In this document: positions 45,105 to 55,678 of the stretch, one piece after another
How positions within the stretch are numbered: the first letter of the stretch is position 1
Layout: each line of letters opens with the position of its first letter
Assembly: GCA_029378245.1 (NCBI GenBank)
Contig: JARKIF010000017.1
Coordinates: forward strand, 1,178,001-1,242,000
Length of the DNA: 64,000 nt
Source of the DNA: Roridomyces roridus
Taxonomy: Eukaryota > Basidiomycota > Agaricomycetes > Agaricales > Mycenaceae
Reading direction: 5' to 3'
The notes under the pieces: generated by a model
The model's input: only the letters and a program-made list of their open reading frames with translations
What the model was told of the DNA's origin: nothing
Database searches by the model: none
Made by a program: the position numbers and the translations under genes

Positions 45105-46394
45105 ATGTCCTCGGCTCAAACCAACCTTGCCTTCATCGTTGACGAGAAGCCTCTTTCTCGCACCATCCAAGACCGCGGCATACCCACCCCCGGCACAGAG
45201 GAACTCCTCGTCCGCGTCGAAGCCGCCGGCCTCAACCCCGTTGACGAGCGCCTCGGGACCGATGAATTCTCTGGACTGATCCCGTCGTGGCCCGACTTGC
45301 CGACTGTGATCGGTGCTGAGGCTGCGGGCGTCGTTGTCGGCCTCGGTAGTGAGGTCAGCGGATTTCAAGTCGGCGATAGGGTGTAAGTTCTTGTCTTGAA
45401 TGCCCATTGGATGGACTTGACTGACTGGAGCACAGGGCCTTTGGAACGACGGGTCAGAAGATCGATATTTCCTCTTATCAGCAATATAGTCTGGCCCACT
45501 ATCGCATCGTCGCCAAGGTAAGCTATCACCCTCGAAATACTCATCGGATTTAACGCCCTCACCTAGTTGCCCTCGGGTGTATCTCTGGAGGAAGGGGCAT
45601 CCATCCCCGTCGGTTTGTTCACGAGCTACCACGGCATGTACGCGCCGGCGCCAGATGGGGCCGGCCTCGTTTCCTTCACGTCCCCCGGCGGACGCGGGAA
45701 ATACACCGGTCAATCCATCGTCATCCTGGGCGGCGCAGGCGCAACGGGGCATTACGGTATGTCTCACCCTCCCTCTGGCATCCAGCCCACGCTAACAAAT
45801 AACATTGCAGCCCTCCAACTCGCCCGTCTCTCCGGCTTCTCTACGATCATAACCACCGCTTCACTCAAAAACTCCGACTGGCTCAAATCCCTCGGAGCAA
45901 CACATATCCTTGACCGCACCCTCCCTGACGCCGCAGTGGTTGACGCCATCTCCGCATTGACACCCGGCGGCCTCTCGATCGTGTTTGACGGTGTATCCAC
46001 ACCGGAGACGCTGAGCTTGGGAGTCGCTATACTCAAAGCGTCGAAGAAACAGAGTCAGGGCAAGAAGACACTCCTCCAAATTGTCCCCATCCACGTTGCG
46101 GAGGCACAGAGTGAGGGTATCGACGTGTACAGAGGGTGGGCGGCCTCGGCGTGGCCTCAGTATAATGCACTTTCAAGGGAGTTTTACCCCCGCGTCGAGC
46201 AGTTGTTGCTTGATGGCACTATCAAGGTATGCTCCTTTTTATGCTTTCCGGAACTCATTGCGCTGACACCGTTGAAGCCGATGAAGATCGAAATCGTACA
46301 CGGCGGATTCAACGCACTGGAGGAAGCGTTTAAGACTTTCGATAAGGTGTCGGGGGTGAAGAGGGTTGTTTTACCGCAGGAAACCACTGTGTAG
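45105..46394 (+). CDS. Zinc-type alcohol dehydrogenase / enoyl reductase-like oxidoreductase
   Basis: A medium-chain dehydrogenase/reductase of about 355 residues, closest in feel to the fungal ToxD-like / trans-enoyl reductase group; substrate unknown. The start is ATG 45105 (MSSAQTNLAFIVDEKPLSRT). The GroES-like N-terminal domain shows VRVEAAGLNPVDERL, IGAEAAGVVVGLG and FQVGDRV. Introns at about 45.38, 45.52, 45.76 and 46.23 kb split LPSGVSLEEGASIPVGLFTS, the nucleotide loop IVILGGAGATGHY and LQLARLSGFSTIITTAS. The Rossmann part continues LGATHILDRTLPD, GLSIVFDGVS, and the end VHGGFNALEEAFKTF with TAG at 46392-46394. It lacks the structural zinc cysteines, as is usual in this subgroup. The gene looks intact and is flanked by diverged direct repeats. 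Confidence 0.85.
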
Positions 46395-46786
46395 CTGACT
46401 CCCGATGCCGGTTCCATGCTGTAATTATCTGAGGATATCGAAAAATGACACATTATAAAATACGTTGGCATGCCATCCTCCACGAGCGACGAGTCCGATT
46501 TCGATGCGTTTCTGTGGGACCGGGGTTCAACTCCCTAGCGGCTCAGGTGGCGTCTGTTGTTCTTCACCTGTTGCTCATGTTTCGATAGGTGTTTACTTCC
46601 AATCTTCCTTGCGTTGCGACTTGGGCAGCAGAGAGCAGGCATGGCAAGCATTCGCAAGTCGCAATCGACTGAACAGCGGGTACGGGGTTCGACCCCCCGC
46701 GCCCGCCTTTGTCAGAGTTCCTCATCAAAATTTTCACACGACATCCAGCCCAAGAGCACATAACCACCCTTCGCCTTCAAACTCAC

Positions 46787-46987
46787 GAGCGGCGTTCGAT
46801 CTGGAGATCACCCACAATCTATGGGCGACTACTGTAACTATGTCGATGGTAACCAGTGGGCTCGATTCCCCGGCCGCTCCTTTCCGCAAATTCTTTTTGT
46901 ATCTCTCGCAGGCCGTCAAACCCAACAAATCAACACACTCCAAGTCCCACAACCCATAGCTATATATCCAAGTGTATAATCAAGCAA
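46787..46987 (+). repeat. tRNA-like repeat unit, copy 3
   Basis: Begins GAGCGGCGTTCGATC, TGGAGATCACCCACAATCTA, and ends GGCTCGATTCCCCGGCCGCTC. GAGCGGC and GCCGCTC could pair as a 7-bp acceptor stem, but the T-stem is mispaired. The tail shares AAACCCAACAAATCAA, CCAAGTCCCACAACC and ATAATCAAGCAA with copy 2. B-box-like motifs also lie at about 46519 and 46688. Confidence 0.6.
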
Positions 46988-47053
46988 CGCACGCTCCCTC
47001 TCCCCAACAGTTACACCACCATCCCCAAACTCTCCAAACAAAGCGCAGACAAC

Positions 47054-49395
47054 TCAAACCTCCCCCCACAACGCCCCCCACTCCATCATAACCGCAAACC
47101 AATGACAATCATTCTGCGCATCGCTCAACACCTGCTCTGCAAACACCCGCCCTGCTTCTTGGATCCGACGGACCTGTGCGTTGCGTTCGTCAGTTATCAT
47201 ACACATCCACGTCCCAAAAAGAAGAAAGAAGAAAGAAGAGAGAAGAGAGACACTGACATCCCCCTCATTATCCCTCGCCCACCTAATCTTCTCCGCCAAA
47301 TCCCCAAGATCAGGCCTCACAGGCACGAAATGCTCCCAAGGCCTCAACCAAGGCGTGAAGAACTCCGTGAACGCCGTACTCTTGAATACGAGGCTCCCGC
47401 TGCGCAAGAGACCGAGGTAGCGTCCTGAGAAGGAGTTGCCGTCAATGTCGAGGAGGTATCTATTTAGTTGTGAGTTAGCATGGGATGGTTGTTAGGAGGG
47501 AGAGAGGAGGGAAGCTGACTTGTACCCATACGCCTCCTCCCTCGGCGTAACCTCCCCGGTAATATTATACTCCTTCTTGATTCCCTCGGCATCACAATCC
47601 TCCGTCGTACAATGACTCTCATGCCAATTCGTGATCGCCACGTCGAAAAGGCCGGCGTTTTCAGGAAGCTGTATTAGATATCTTAAATTGCAGCAAGACA
47701 GGTAGAGGAGAGAACGCACCCTAGCCATATCAACCAACCGGAACCTCGGGAATTGCTTATAATTCTTCCCGCGTATATGTCCTCCATTCGACTTGCCTCG
47801 CCAATCTACGCATCGAGTTCAAGCGAAATCAAAGAGAAGAGAACACAAAACGCACATAAAACATCCTTCTTCTTCTCCCACTCCACATCGTCCGGATACT
47901 CAAACTTGCCCGCCCACCGCGAGTCGCGGTAATAGAACTGTTCATCCGTCAGCGTCTCTTATGAAAGGAATAACTCAAAACTCACCTCGCCCGCCATCCC
48001 AATATCCGCAAAACACGTATGCCTCTCCTCAACCGCCGTCATCGTCTCACCAATTCCACCGCCAACGCCAGTCCCCGAGTCTACGTTGACGATCTTGGCC
48101 ATGGAGAGCACGGGGACGAGGTCGGTCGTGAATTCGGCAGAGGAGGGAGAGTGGAGGACTTTATGGTCGTTAGTGAGTGAAGGAGAGAGGGAAGGCAAGA
48201 CGTACAGCTAATCGCCTCCGCGGGCACCTCGTCGCTCTCTTCATTCGTTTGCCGGCGTCGGTCTTCCTCGATGATACCGACCCCGGAATCAATCATGTCG
48301 CCCTTGCTCGTCGTCGTCGTGGTAGAATCAAATCCACACCCCTTCCGCCCACGGAAGAACTCGGCTGTGGAGGACGGAGAGAACGCGAAAGGCGTCTTGT
48401 CGTTCATAGATGTTAGTGCTTCGAGCTCAGAGTCTAAGGCAGATGAGCCACAAGCAGGGAAGAGATGTAATGACGCACGCGATGAGTTGGCAGCAAGGAG
48501 GGGCGCCACGTCGAATACGACGCGTGGCTCGTCCCGTCCGTTAATCAATACCGTCAGCGAGGGGAGATGCGCAGAAAACTAAGTGGCTTATGCATCAGTT
48601 TCTCGATTAAAGAGATGGAGCACGCACCTTCCCAATAGTCTCCTCCCAAGCCTCGTCAAAATACGTCCCCTGGTACTCGGGCCTCACCACCCTTCCATCC
48701 CGAACCCGAAGCGCGGTAACCCCGTGACTATCACCCTCAGCAAGCCGTTTCTCCACCACCCCAACACGCTCACGGAACCATCCCCTCTCCTCGCGTGCAT
48801 TCTCCATCACCCAAAACGGTGCAAAATCAGCATAAACGCTGTTGTACGCGTCGACGAGGCACTGCCTCTCCTCCACCGTAGCGAAGGCGTAGAAAGCATC
48901 GAACCCATGTGGTGGTGGACGTCCAGTTTTTTCGGTGTAGCGTGTACGAGCTCCAGAGAGGGAGGAGGGCTGGGAGGCCCGCAGCGCGGCTATAGCTGCT
49001 TCTGCCGCTAGCGTCTGTTTGTTCGGGACGTTGACAGATGATTTTGGGTGGGATTTCGGTGGTGGGATATCACCGTCTTCGATGTCGAGTGGTGCATGGG
49101 GGTCTGGGTGACCTTCCGGATGGGCTGGTGGCGGCGGCGGGGGTGGAGTGTCGTCATGCCCATGAGGAGGAGGAGGTGGGTTCCATTCACCCTGCCAGTA
49201 GTCTGAAGCAGGGAGGACAGCACCAATGTCAGGCTGCAAGTATGCTGTCGTGGCACCCAGGACCAGAAGAGCGGCACCAGCGATCAGCACAGTGCGTGGA
49301 CGTCGCCAGAGGCCACGTCGACGGTGGCCGTAGTTGTTGTTTTGCGCCAGCGCCAGTAGCGGGCGGGCGACGGTGGACTCGGGATCGTAGGCCAT
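47054..49395 (-). CDS. CAP10-domain glycosyltransferase (GT90-like), membrane-anchored
   Basis: A Golgi-type II membrane glycosyltransferase of the CAP10/CAP64 capsule-associated family (GT90; beta-xylosyl or related transfer in fungi). The start is ATG 49395. An N-terminal cytosolic tail (MAYDPESTVARPLLALAQ) is followed by one membrane segment (VLIAGAALLVLGATTAYL) and a Pro/His-rich stem (about 49.05-49.2 kb). The catalytic domain opens with YTEKTGRPPPHGFDAFYAFA and continues LINGRDEPRVVFDVAPLL, FFRGRKGCGFDS, WRGKSNGGHIRG, FDVAITNWHESHC, AYGYKYLLDIDGNSFSGRY and FLRSGSLVFKST-like and FFTPWLRPWEHFVPVR blocks, ending at 47054. Several introns of about 45-60 bp are inferred. No break was noticed. 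The exact sugar cannot be told. Confidence 0.83.
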
Positions 49396-49871
49396 GTGGC
49401 CGTTGCGGGGAGGGAAGAGAAGAAGGCAGTGCCGTCACGTGGGTATCCACATCGGCTTGGCGTTTTGATTGGACGGGGACAGAGTAGTGCTGGCCAAATA
49501 CGAATACGATACGCAAAATCGCGTATCATATTATATCCGTACAAGGCATGCCTACGCTCCGCTCTATGCCGTGCAAGTTGGTCATTTAATCAGACCACAG
49601 TTTATTTTTATTTTCTGTACCAATTTCTTATTTCGGTGCCTCACAAGGTCCCGGCCTTTATTTCACTTCTTAGTTTTTGTACGTCCCAAGGGTTATAATC
49701 CTCCTCCTCCTCCTCCTCCAAGATTTGTATAATGACCTGAGGGTGTCGGGCGTCGTACCGCCTGGTGCTCGGGCAAGCGCGCTCAGGAGGTTTGGTTTGG
49801 CTGTGTTGTACACACTGTCGATTCTCTCTCAACTTCCACATGGCTTGCTTAGGACTTCCTCCGTCTCCAAC
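49396..49871. other. Intergenic, with a dispersed repeat
   Basis: No gene. Positions 49564-49597 belong to a repeat that recurs inverted near 63452-63487. A run of CCTCCT units lies near 49700-49720. Confidence 0.45.
49564..49597 (+). repeat. Dispersed repeat, copy A
   Basis: Contains AAGTTGGTCATTTAATCAGA followed by CCA, which recurs on the opposite strand at 63452-63474. Similarity extends weakly to either side. Confidence 0.65.
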
Positions 49872-50039
49872 ATGACTATCCTCCCACACCCATGGCCGCC
49901 CTCGCGATCCGACCCGTCCAATCCGTTGTACGACGATGGACCTCTCGGACGCCCTCATGTCCAGCGTTCAAGTCAGGCAACCGGTATCAGTCAAATTGTT
50001 CTCCCGACACCTCAAAGAGCTGGGAAATGCCTCGTCGAA

Positions 50040-50628
50040 CGCTGACAGCGGAGAGTGGGGCTGCTGGACCCCCAACACCGTCGCAGGAATCGGTCGCCCC
50101 AGCCTCACAAGTCTGAGGTGGCCAGCACATCGCCCGCGTCGTTGCCCAGCACCGGAGTAGCTCCACCATCGAAGCCGACATCCCATGGGACTTGGTAGCG
50201 GGGCTCATTGTGGCATTCATAGTCATTCCGACGTTGGCTAGCGGGTGCTATTGGTATCGGTATCGAAGACGCCGTCCGCGATCCGACTACTCCCCGCGTA
50301 CTAGTACCGACACGGCTGGTGAGTGATAGATAGCCTCCCACTCCGAGCCCCAGCCCACAATGATATAGTACCTCCACCGATGACTCCTATGCGTGCTCTT
50401 ACATCTCTGTATCCGCCGACTCCCCTCGTATGGGATAGGCGGCGTAGTGAGTCTGGATGTTACCGGCGCTTGTTTGGCCAGGGCTACGCTCCCATCGACT
50501 CATGCAGTCCCTCCGAATACAACCTCCCCTTGACCCACCCCACAATCCCAATCCCAAACCGTCTGGGATCATCCGGACCGGGCGTTAGCAAGGTGGGTTT
50601 ATCCACCATCCCTTGCATTGAGAATTGA
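50040..50628 (+). pseudogene. Single-pass membrane protein fragment
   Basis: A Ser/Pro/Thr-rich frame (SEVASTSPASLPSTGVAPPS) is followed, after an apparent one-base slip near 50.2 kb, by a membrane segment LVAGLIVAFIVIPTLASG and a basic stop-transfer stretch YWYRYRRRRPRSDYSPRTST. A possible intron (GTGAGTGATAG to CCCCAG, about 50.31-50.35 kb) leads to a Pro-rich tail (VPPPMTPMRALTSLYPPTP). Fungal sensor-like membrane proteins have this layout (Ser/Thr-rich outside, one helix, basic inside). No clear start codon or signal peptide was found and the frame slip suggests decay, although an unrecognised intron could explain it. Confidence 0.4.
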
Positions 50629-51024
50629 CACCACCTTAGGCTGAAATGTCCGTGGCTTGAGTCGAGGCTCCAAGCATCTCGGCGTTGTTTTCAATTTCCA
50701 GTCTTTTGATGACGCGCTCGCGAGTCGCTGCCTTGGGCTCCACCGCCAGTACCTTGTGATGTAATACATAGATGTCTCGCGCGTGCGCGGGGGTTCAATC
50801 TCAATCTTTTGCAAAGACAATGCAGCCAGCTCGAATTTCATACGTTGCCCACCCTTAACGAGGCATGTTATACTCAATCACAAATGGCAAAGACAACTAT
50901 TACTGTTTCATAGAGAATGTAGGTTAAGATGTGAATGTAAGCGAGCGGGGGTAAACGAGCGGCAGGTAAACGAGAAAGATAAAAGAACGTTGAGAAGAGT
51001 CCAGAACACCATTCCCAGGCCGAA

Positions 51025-52025
51025 CTACATGCGCAAGCATCTGAAGAATTCCGTCACACCCTTCACAGCGGCCGCTTTGATAGAATCTTCATCGATCCAA
51101 TTCTGCTTCCACCCTCGCACCATGTGCTCCTGGCATCGGACGCTCATTCCAGGGAAGGGGGTGGTCTCCAAAAGGGTGGTGATATCCCGCAGCTCGATGG
51201 GTCGCTCGGGGTGAAGGATCTTCCTGCCAACGACCAACCACCAATTCTGGTCGACGCTACGCACACATAACTTGTGGTCCACACAGTCGCCAAGGGGGAC
51301 TTGGATTCTGGGCCGAAGAGTAGGCGCCGTGTACGCGATATTGGCGCGTTCAAGTTGGATCTGATGTTGCGCTTGAACAAGAATGCTCAAGGTGAGCGCA
51401 CCCAATGCCAATGCGTCGTCAACGGTGAGCTTGCCGACCATGGGTATCAGCTGTAACACCGCCTTTTCGATCCATTCGTGGAGCCCGAATTCGCGAGCCA
51501 AGCCCAGAATCCGAATGGGACCAAGATTGAGGCTCTCGAAGAGCTTAATACCGGATTCTCTGGCGGGCTGAACCTCCCAGAGGGAGCCGACGGTGAGGAG
51601 GTTGTGGGCCACTTCTTCCTGGCGCTTTGGATCGAGTGTTTCGATGGGGGCCAGAGGAAGCTCCCTAGCAAGAGATGTCAATTACTACTGATAGATGTTT
51701 CCTGTCCGCCACTCACGCTTTCAAGAAATACGACAAGAAATCGTCCACCTGTTTCTTCGTCACACCGGGGATAACAACAGGATTTTCTTCGGTGCCCTCC
51801 GGGGGCCCTGCTTTCTGATTGGGCGGGGGTGGAGGGATGGAAAATATTCCACTAAGGGGTGGGGACAGCATGGTAAGGAGGGCGACAGGGAAGCGGTAAA
51901 TGGTGTCTTGAACCTATGCACTGTTCAGCAACATTGCATCACACATTGAAGTCCAGTACACTTACAGCGAAGACAAACGAACGAGTCTCTTCCTCCCAGT
52001 ACCTCGGGTGACGAGCGTAGCTCAT
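51025..52025 (-). CDS. BTB/POZ-domain protein
   Basis: A protein of about 300 residues of the BTB family that is multicopy in mushroom genomes; BTB domains mediate dimerisation and cullin-3 binding. The start is ATG 52025: MSYARHPRYWEEETRSFVFA, an intron (about 51.91-51.96 kb), then VQDTIYRFPVALLTMLSPPL and SGIFSIPPPPPNQKAGPPEG, VVIPGVTKKQVDDFLSYFL, an intron near 51.67-51.72 kb, and the helical C-terminal part (VAHNLLTVGSLWEV, ILGLAREFGLHEWIEKAV, RPIELRDITTLLETTPFP) ending at 51025. It looks intact. Confidence 0.8.
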
Positions 52026-52270
52026 GGTGAATGCAGAGAAAAAAAGGGTTGAGTTTTTTTTGGCCCTTTGTTCAAATGCACATCAGTGATTCCGCGGACA
52101 AAGAACGGACAACTTATCTACCCGTACCGCAACCACCATGGCGTTCCCCCGCCTTCCGCGTCGGGCGGGGGGTCTGCCATGGTCGGAAACAGTCGACCAT
52201 GCATACAATATCATCTCAACCACGTTCAACCGCGCATCTCAAGTCCTAACGCAGGAAGCCAGCGCCACAT

Positions 52271-53620
52271 CAGTAAAACTACAAGAAGCACTCTGAGGAC
52301 TTTGAGGACTTCGGGAAGTCCTCAAAGACCTCAAAGACCCGTTCGAGCCGAAAGTCCATAGGTCTCCACAGAGTAGTGTACCCTACCACCCAAAGACCTG
52401 CCGTGGTCTTTGAGGACTTTGCAAAGTTGTCGTCAGCTTTGGAAAGTTGTCCGAGAGATTTCAAAAGACCCGAAAGAGGACACATTAGATGATATAGGAT
52501 GTGAATCAATTCAATGCTACATACATACACATGCTATCTACACCAAGTGTACATACATGGAAGGAGTGAAGAGTAGTTGCGGAATGGAGCAGGGAGAGTA
52601 GATAGATGGTTGGGAAAGAAGACGCAAGGACATCGGGCATTGAAAGAAGGGGACGGAACTGTAAGTGCACGGTCGATCCGCGATAGGTTTGACGGGACGT
52701 GGAGGGGCAGCGAGAGAGATGGGGAGGGTCTCCCGAATGGCTCGTGGTTTGTCCTGCTTCATTCTTCATATTATTGGCAGCTTCGATCTATGTTGCGGCG
52801 GGTGGGAAGTTTTCAAGGCGGCGGAAGTTTGAGCGGGCCGAACGACGACGAGAGTGGGAGACGGAATGGCCACAGCGGCTCGGAACCCTGGATACCGGCA
52901 TGGATTCAAGAGTGTGAAGAGGCCGCCGCCGTACATGAGAGCGAGCGAATACTCGAGGGAGCGGAGGGAGCGGCGTGATCTTCGTTGGGGCGGGAGGTGA
53001 CGGCTATCCAAGATGAATCCTAACGGCGGGGCAGAGCAGGCTTGAGGCGAGGGATGAGGAACAATAGCGAGCGGAGGAGAGGGAGAAGATGGTGGGAGGA
53101 AAGAAAAAGAATTGCCGAATCACGCCATGTCGTCGCCAGGTGAGTCAATGACAGTCATCGTTCCGATGATCCGAACGCAACCGGAATGCCGCCAAGACTC
53201 GGGCTCGGACTTGGCGAAATTTTCTCTCGAGTCCCTCACTTCCCCTCACCCAGACCAGCCTCACCCTTGCACCAGCCGCAATTCCATAAGGCTCCAAGTG
53301 TAGTGCCGTCTGCGCGCTAATTTCATTACTCTATATCTCGTCGCCCGCCATTTTTGCTTCCTTCGGTGCCTCTGAGAGACTTAAAAGATCGTCGGCAGCC
53401 TTGCTGAATCATTGGAGTTTGGTAGAGATAGTGCAACTTCAGTGTGTGGCGAGGTCTTTGAGAACTCTGATCTTTGGAACTTTTTCCATTTCGGGCTTGG
53501 CACCCTCGGAAGACCTTCGACAAGTCGAAGTCCTCCAAAGTTCTTCAAAGTTCAAGTCTCAAAGTCCGAAGACCTCGTTCAGAGTCCGAAGTCCTCAAAG
53601 TGCTTTCTGTAGTTTTACTG
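52271..53620. mobile_element. Non-autonomous DNA element, 1.35 kb, with TIRs
   Basis: Inverted ends CAGTAAAACTACA-A/G-GAAGCACT (left from 52271; right to 53620, inverted) match over about 25 bp. They run into subterminal arrays of AAGTCCTCAAAGA / GACTTTGAGGACTTCGG words on both sides (52300-52440 and 53450-53605). AT occurs on both outer flanks, but no longer target duplication is clear. Internal frames lack a recognisable transposase. Subterminal repeat arrays are typical of DNA transposons. Confidence 0.7.
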
Positions 53621-53684
53621 ATGCAGCCGTCTTCGTTTTCACGCCGATGCATTAATTGGAGAAGCCGTACCACTTTTGTTTGAA

Positions 53685-55492
53685 ATGGAGAACCACTCAC
53701 AAGAGGAGTCAATCCCAACACCTTGGCTTCATAGTTGCGCCACGCTCACAGCTGAACTTGCGATTCAACTGCTGACAGCTAGTGAAAGCGCGACATCGAG
53801 GTACGCCTGGTTAATCCAAAAGAAAGAACCCACCATTCATTTCATTGTCCAGGGAGAATTCAGGTGTTGGTTATATCGAGCCAGTAACCACCGTCAGATC
53901 AGGCCGGCGGGGTCGTCCTCGAAAAGAGGTTAACATTGAGCTCTTGCAGACCGCAATGTCAGCGAACCGTGCAATATCCATTTCGACCCTCGCCAAAGCC
54001 TTGGGTATTGCTCGGCATACTCTGTCAAAGCGGCTCAAAGAAGCGGGTATTGACACTCAATTCACAGCCCTTCGCAAAGAGGATCTGGACGAGCTCGTGA
54101 AGGGTTTCCGAATGACAAAACCGAGTTCAGGTGTTCGATACGTGATAGGTTTTCTCCGACGCCACAACCTGAGGATCCAGAAACGCCGCGTTTTTTCCTC
54201 GGTCAGACGCGTTGACGGTCTCGGCCGTACTCTGCGTCGGCGAGCGGTGGTCCAGCGCCGTACATATCAAGTCTCTCGCCCCAACGCTCTGTGGCACATT
54301 GACGGACATCATAAACTTATCCTCTGGGGTTTCGTCATTCACGGTATCGTGGACGGATATTCTCGAATGGTAAGTGCATACCTTTTCGAGTTTCAGCAGC
54401 CTCAGCGTCTCCAGGTCACCGGGATTCGCGCAAGTACCAACAACCGAGCAACGACTGTTCTGCGCCTCTTCCTGGATGCAATCAAGGATTTTGGCATGCC
54501 CTCCAGGATGCGCGGTGACCGGGGAGCAGAAAACAAGTTGGCGGCCATCTACATCATTTTGAAACGAGGACTCAATCGCGCGTCCTTTATCTGGGGATCG
54601 TAAGTCATTACCTTTACTACAAGTTCGTTACTCACCGACCGCAGATCAACGCATAATACAAGAATCGAACGCTTGTGGGTGGAAGTCGGGCGTCAATTCG
54701 CTCGCCGGTGGCGGGCCTTCTTTTATCGACTTGAATCACTCCACGGGCTGGACCGCAGCAATGCTGCTCATCTGTGGCTTCTGCATCGCCTTTTTCTCCA
54801 TCTGATCAACGAGGACTGCGCCGAATTCCAATGCGAATGGAACGCCCATCCGATCTCTGGTGCCGGACATGACAGGAGCCCTAATGTAGGTCCTAGCTAG
54901 CACTGTTTCTCTTCGCATTTGTTGATGTTTTGGACGACAGGATATGTTTTTGCTCGGAAAGCTTCAGCACGGTGTATACCTCGACGACTGCGTGGGCTTG
55001 AGCCCCGAAACCATTCAGCAGCTGTACGGGGTTCACGGACCTGAACAACAGCGTGGTGTGCACCAAACTGGCGCAGGTCACCTGAGCGACGAGGACGACG
55101 ATGACGGTGGCTGGCAAGATGTGATTGAAGGTGTCGAGGCTGCCAACGAGCATCATTTTCATCACGAGCCGGTGTCGGTCCCCAAACACAAAAGCCCCTT
55201 CGACGACGATGCGCTGAATATCTTCGATGCGACACTGGTAGAAGCAAATCGCCTGGATATCATTCCTCCGGGATATGGGATGCGGCCGGAAGAGTGGGAT
55301 GAGGAGTTGTACCCTGCGTACGAGATCCTCAAATCCGGACGCAAGGGAAGTAAACAGCTTCATGTGGCGCTACCCGATTCAATATGGCGGCCGAGAGCGC
55401 AGCTGTGGGTGAGGGCACTTGCAGTGATGGATCATCTCATGTACACGCTCGAGGAGGTCGTAGCTTCCAGTTCAGAGTCGGAATCGGACTAG
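53685..55492 (+). CDS. Integrase-core (DDE, rve-like) protein
   Basis: A protein of about 530 residues with a retroviral-integrase-like catalytic core of the type found as multicopy genes in basidiomycetes and animals (Pfam integrase core family related to rve). The start is ATG 53685 (MENHSQEESIPTPWLHS), with an intron at about 53.80-53.85 kb. An AT-hook-like GRRGRPRKE and a helix-turn-helix (ISISTLAKALGIARHTLSKR) precede the core. Candidate catalytic residues are Asp in ALWHIDGHHKLILWGF, Asp in MRGDRGAENKLAA and Glu in STHNTRIERLW, with introns near 54.37, 54.60 and 54.89 kb. The C-terminus has an acidic patch (SDEDDDDGGW) and ends SSSESESD at 55492. The frame is intact across all exons. 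No protease or reverse transcriptase accompanies it, so it belongs to a DNA element or is domesticated. Confidence 0.8.
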
Positions 55493-55678
55493 CCACAGAA
55501 CGATGATGTACCCTTTTTTTAATTGACTAGTTATGAGCTACGGCGAAGGCGGTAATGATAGACGCGAAGACTGTGATGACCGTTAGCCCTGGCTCTTGGA
55601 AGGGTATAAAATGACAAACTCTTTGTTTGGTGTGGTACTTTTTCACCTGTTCATTGATACCACACTCTTTACACCAAC

